From Gp1-AA145 sp963757135 (GTDB lineage: Bacteria > Acidobacteriota > Terriglobia > Terriglobales > Acidobacteriaceae): DNA of 64,000 bases. The notes beneath the pieces were generated by a model. The model saw nothing but the letters and a program-made list of their open reading frames with translations, had not been told where the DNA came from and searched no databases. The position numbers were made by a program, and so were the translations under genes. Shown here piece by piece: positions 61,901-64,000 of the stretch. Position 1 is the first letter of the stretch. The number at the start of each line of letters is the position of its first letter. Location of the stretch: contig CAVWQE010000014.1 of assembly GCA_963757135.1 (NCBI GenBank), positions 1 to 64,000 of the forward strand, given 5' to 3'.

Positions 61901-62145
61901 CGCGCCGCATGCGGCCGATGTGGATTGACGGACGCAGAATTCATCAGGTTGGGCTGCCATATCACTGGGGCTACAAAGGCATGAGCAAAGGCGACGTCGT
62001 AAACGATCTATTGGCCATCAGTGAAGAACCCAATGTCCGCATCATGGAAAGCAAGGCACTGGTTTGCAACATTGAACCGGGCGAGAATAATCACCGCAAT
62101 GGAAATCAGAGTCGGCTGGACAAGACAGTTAAAGCAGCATTGTGA
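58963..62145 (+). CDS. fdnG: Formate dehydrogenase catalytic subunit, selenocysteine-containing
   Basis: 1060 residues read through an in-frame TGA at codon 187 as selenocysteine. GTG start with GGAGG four bases upstream. A [4Fe-4S] ligand set opens the protein (CPYCGVGCGQ, then GRLCPKGSATYQ). NQARI-Sec-HSSTVPGLGTSFGRGG matches the FdnG/FdoG active site, with the conserved His after Sec. Molybdopterin-binding segments follow (IMGSSMAENHPVGFQW, CYAVGWTQHSNGVQIIRTAA, PVYGQQ-type C-terminal motifs). It oxidises formate to CO2. No twin-arginine signal is present at the N terminus, unlike Escherichia coli FdnG, so the enzyme may face the cytoplasm. Downstream genes encode the iron-sulfur and NrfD subunits. 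Confidence 0.93.
59521..59557 (+). promoter_or_regulatory. Sec UGA codon with SECIS-like hairpin
   Basis: The TGA (59521-59523) is followed by GTCCCC (59536-59541), loop GGTCT and GGGGAC (59547-59552), a perfect 6-bp stem. A lower stem AGCT/AGCT (59527-59530 with 59554-59557) flanks small internal loops. Distance and shape match bacterial SECIS elements read by SelB. Confidence 0.8.
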
Positions 62146-62149
62146 ATTT

Positions 62150-62190
62150 CTTCGCGCTCTTTGCGTTCTTTGCGGTTAAAAGCTTTTGAT
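62150..62190 (+). repeat. Dispersed repeat between fdnG and the beta subunit
   Basis: CTTCGCGCTCTTTGCGTTC followed by TTTGCGGTTAAAAGC is a forward copy of the dispersed family, inserted inside the operon. It lies 13 bp before the beta-subunit ATG. Confidence 0.7.
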
Positions 62191-62202
62191 TTTCGAGGCA
62201 AA

Positions 62203-62994
62203 ATGCCAACAACAGCATTTCTGACAGACTCGACCCTGTGCATCGGATGCAAAGCCTGCGAAGTCGCCTGCAAGGAGTGGAACAACGTTGCTGAAGACGG
62301 GCTCAACTGGAGCGGTTTTTCCTACGACAACACGGGCGCCGTCGGCGCCGAGACCTGGCGGCACGTAAAGTTTGTCGAGCAATCGCCCGAGCCTGGGTTC
62401 GGCGGCAATGCGCCCGAGCTGAATTCGTGGTCGTTTTCATCGGACGTCTGCAAGCATTGTGAGAATGCTGGTTGCCTGGAAGCGTGTCCGACTGGTGCTA
62501 TCGTGCGCACCGAGTTTGGCGGTGTATTCGTGCAGCCAGATATTTGCAACGGGTGCGGCTACTGTGTGGTCTCCTGTCCGTTCGGCGTTGTCGAACGCAA
62601 TCATGACGATGGTCGCGCCTTCAAGTGCACCTTCTGCTATGACCGTCAGAAGGCCAATATGCAACCCGCCTGCGCCAAGGCCTGTCCGACGCAATCAATC
62701 AAGTTTGGAGAGATCACCGAACTTCGCGCCGACGCCGAAAAGAGAATGACAACGCTCCACGAGCGGGGCATGGCTGACGCAACTTTTTACGACGCATCGG
62801 ATACCAGCGTTGGCGGCACACATGCGATGTTCATCGTCCGCGGCGATCCGCGCGCCTACAATTTGCCCCCGAAGCCTGAGGTCCCAACGATCTATCTAAA
62901 AAAGGCCTGGCGGTCATCGGCGATCGGTGCATTGATGCTGCTTGGCGGAGCGATTGCGGCGTTTTTGGCGGACGGACACAATGGAAGAGGATGA
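62203..62994 (+). CDS. fdnH: Formate dehydrogenase iron-sulfur (beta) subunit
   Basis: 263 residues from the ATG at 62203 (GAGG six bases upstream); earlier in-frame codons lie in the dispersed repeat. Four ferredoxin-type cluster motifs: CIGCKACEVACKEW, CKHCENAGCLEACPTGAI, CNGCGYCVVSCPFGVV and CTFCYDRQ with CAKACPTQSI. A single C-terminal membrane helix follows (SAIGALMLLGGAIAAFLADG). It carries electrons from the catalytic subunit to the membrane subunit. Similar to FdnH/FdoH in domain order. Confidence 0.92.
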   Translation: MPTTAFLTDSTLCIGCKACEVACKEWNNVAEDGLNWSGFSYDNTGAVGAETWRHVKFVEQSPEPGFGGNAPELNSWSFSSDVCKHCENAGCLEACPTGAIVRTEFGGVFVQPDICNGCGYCVVSCPFGVVERNHDDGRAFKCTFCYDRQKANMQPACAKACPTQSIKFGEITELRADAEKRMTTLHERGMADATFYDASDTSVGGTHAMFIVRGDPRAYNLPPKPEVPTIYLKKAWRSSAIGALMLLGGAIAAFLADGHNGRG

Positions 62995-63020
62995 ATGCGG
63001 TCACGAAATTGTGAATCGGA

Positions 63021-63066
63021 GAAGTTCTTCGCGACCTTTGCGCGCTTCGCGGTTAAGAGCTCTTTG
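63021..63066 (+). repeat. Dispersed repeat between beta and membrane subunit genes
   Basis: CTTCGCGACCTTTGCGCGC followed by TTCGCGGTTAAGAGC is a second forward copy inside the operon. Confidence 0.7.
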
Positions 63067-63112
63067 CCGTCGCAGTCGTCGAGAAAATGCCCCGCAATAA
63101 AATGAATAGACC

Positions 63113-64000
63113 ATGAGTGACCCCGTACGAATGCCGCCACGCACTCCCGATGACTCGAGTGAACGCCGGCTGTTTGAGATCCGTCGCGAAGCCGAGAGCA
63201 AAGGCAAAGTCGTGGCCGCAGGCGTGCGTCCTCAGGGCGCGCCTTTTCCCATGGCATCGGTGGAAACCGGATACTACGGCATTCCGCTGCTCAAAGAACC
63301 GGCGTGGACATGGGAGATCCCGCTTTACTTCTTCGTCGGCGGAGCGGCGGGATCCGCAGCCGTGGTAGGCGCAATCGCCGACTACACCGGGGCAGATCGA
63401 AAGATTGTTCGCGATGCACGTTGGATTGCCGCGGCCGGCTCGGTACTCTCGCCCGCTCTACTGATCTCGGACCTCGGCCGGCCCGCTAGATTCCTCAACA
63501 TGCTACGAGTATTCAAGCCCCAGAGCCCAGTGTCTGTCGGTGTGTGGACGCTGATGGGCTTTTCGACTGCGGCGTCTGCTACGCTGTTCGCCCAAGTTCT
63601 AGCCGACCGGTACGGGCCATCTTTTCCCGTGCGTGTGATGGAGAAGGCCGGCCAAGCTGCATCACTGGCCTTCGGGTTGCCTTTCTCCAACTACACCGGT
63701 GTGCTGATCGGCGCCAGTGCAATACCGGCCTGGAACCAGAACGTCGGAGATTTGCCCATTCATTTCGGAATGTCTGGACTCTCAGCCGCTGTTGGCATGC
63801 TCGAACTGATGGGCAATCGCCGCAGCCGCGCCCTCGAAATGCTCGGGCTGGGCGCCGCGCTCTGGGAAAGCTGGGAAGGCTTGCGAATCGAATCGCGACA
63901 ACAACCCGCGATTGAACCCCTCAAACATGGGCGAAGCGGTACTGTAACTCGCATCGGCGAATTGCTCTCCGGCCCTGTGCCGGCCGCCTTGCGCGTGATC
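63113..64000 (+). CDS. NrfD-type membrane subunit, partial at right edge
   Basis: 296 codons visible with no stop before the window edge. Residues 1-50 are hydrophilic and then at least six membrane helices follow. IPLYFFVGGAAGSAAVVGAI is the NrfD/PsrC signature; LLISDLGRPARFLNMLRVFK and SPVSVGVWTLMGFSTAASAT also match. NrfD proteins bind quinone and pass electrons between it and an iron-sulfur subunit. Here it replaces the cytochrome b (FdnI) of Escherichia coli. Expected partner of the two preceding genes in formate-quinone electron transfer. The C terminus lies outside the window. Confidence 0.88.
   Translation, partial: MSDPVRMPPRTPDDSSERRLFEIRREAESKGKVVAAGVRPQGAPFPMASVETGYYGIPLLKEPAWTWEIPLYFFVGGAAGSAAVVGAIADYTGADRKIVRDARWIAAAGSVLSPALLISDLGRPARFLNMLRVFKPQSPVSVGVWTLMGFSTAASATLFAQVLADRYGPSFPVRVMEKAGQAASLAFGLPFSNYTGVLIGASAIPAWNQNVGDLPIHFGMSGLSAAVGMLELMGNRRSRALEMLGLGAALWESWEGLRIESRQQPAIEPLKHGRSGTVTRIGELLSGPVPAALRVI

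Overview
The window looks like a chromosomal stretch of a Gram-negative acidobacterium (Acidobacteriota, Terriglobia/Koribacter-like). This is inferred from gene content: an Oar-type TonB-dependent receptor with a carboxypeptidase-like N-terminal domain, a winged-helix/TPR membrane regulator, a VWFA-related secreted protein, M13 and M61 peptidases, LpxD (lipid A), Mpl and DapF, and many intergenic repeats of the 'CTTTGCG...GCGGTTAA' type. There are no phage genes and no CRISPR array. Two tRNA-Leu genes (anticodons TAA and GAG) are present. A RAYT transposase with flanking inverted REP sequences is the only mobile element.

Layout. 0-8 kb: an eroded stretch with a TonB receptor broken by many indels, a wHTH/TPR regulator whose start appears damaged, an Ig-like lipoprotein, a frameshifted beta-helix protein, tRNA-Leu(TAA) and a frameshifted small carboxypeptidase-regulatory-like protein. 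7.8-8.4 kb: a self-contained unit of palindromes, a consensus sigma-54 promoter, a small basic heptad-repeat protein and a strong terminator. 8.4-10.6 kb: a MurU-like nucleotidyltransferase and an AmgK-like kinase fused to a RapZ C-terminal domain. 10.8-19.1 kb: a sugar or sugar-acid module (enolase-superfamily dehydratase, two RraA-family proteins, an MFS porter, a Gfo/Idh oxidoreductase and a GH31 glycosidase) in which every enzyme carries an export signal. 19.4-23.6 kb: PPK2, a PfkB kinase, a receiver-only response regulator and a DHA2 drug exporter.

23.7-25.4 kb holds the best candidate for a little-described system: a 28-codon leader ORF with seven Cys codons, mutually exclusive RNA hairpins and an intrinsic terminator, directly upstream of cobA (siroheme synthesis) and cysH (APS reductase). 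It has the layout of a translation-coupled, cysteine-sensing attenuator. A LysR gene follows. 26.4-35.6 kb carries an MFS porter, a phosphoesterase lipoprotein, an M13 peptidase, YvcK, a TPR protein, a CYCXC-type protein, an esterase and a DinB-like protein. 35.7-43.3 kb carries a putative metalloprotease, mtnP, a PfkB kinase, a GT39-like membrane protein, MgtC, dapF and an LD-carboxypeptidase. 43.5-48.4 kb carries mpl, an M61 peptidase, plsC and lpxD.

48.7-58.7 kb carries a Gln-rich repeat protein, a VWFA protein, ackA and xfp (phosphoketolase plus acetate kinase, giving ATP from sugar phosphates), tRNA-Leu(GAG), secG, an MBL hydrolase, an aminotransferase, the RAYT and bacterioferritin. 59-64 kb is a formate dehydrogenase operon: a selenocysteine-containing catalytic subunit (in-frame UGA with a SECIS-like hairpin), a four-cluster ferredoxin subunit with a C-terminal membrane helix, and an NrfD-type membrane subunit that runs off the right edge. 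Many adjacent genes overlap by 4 bp, so translational coupling seems common here.
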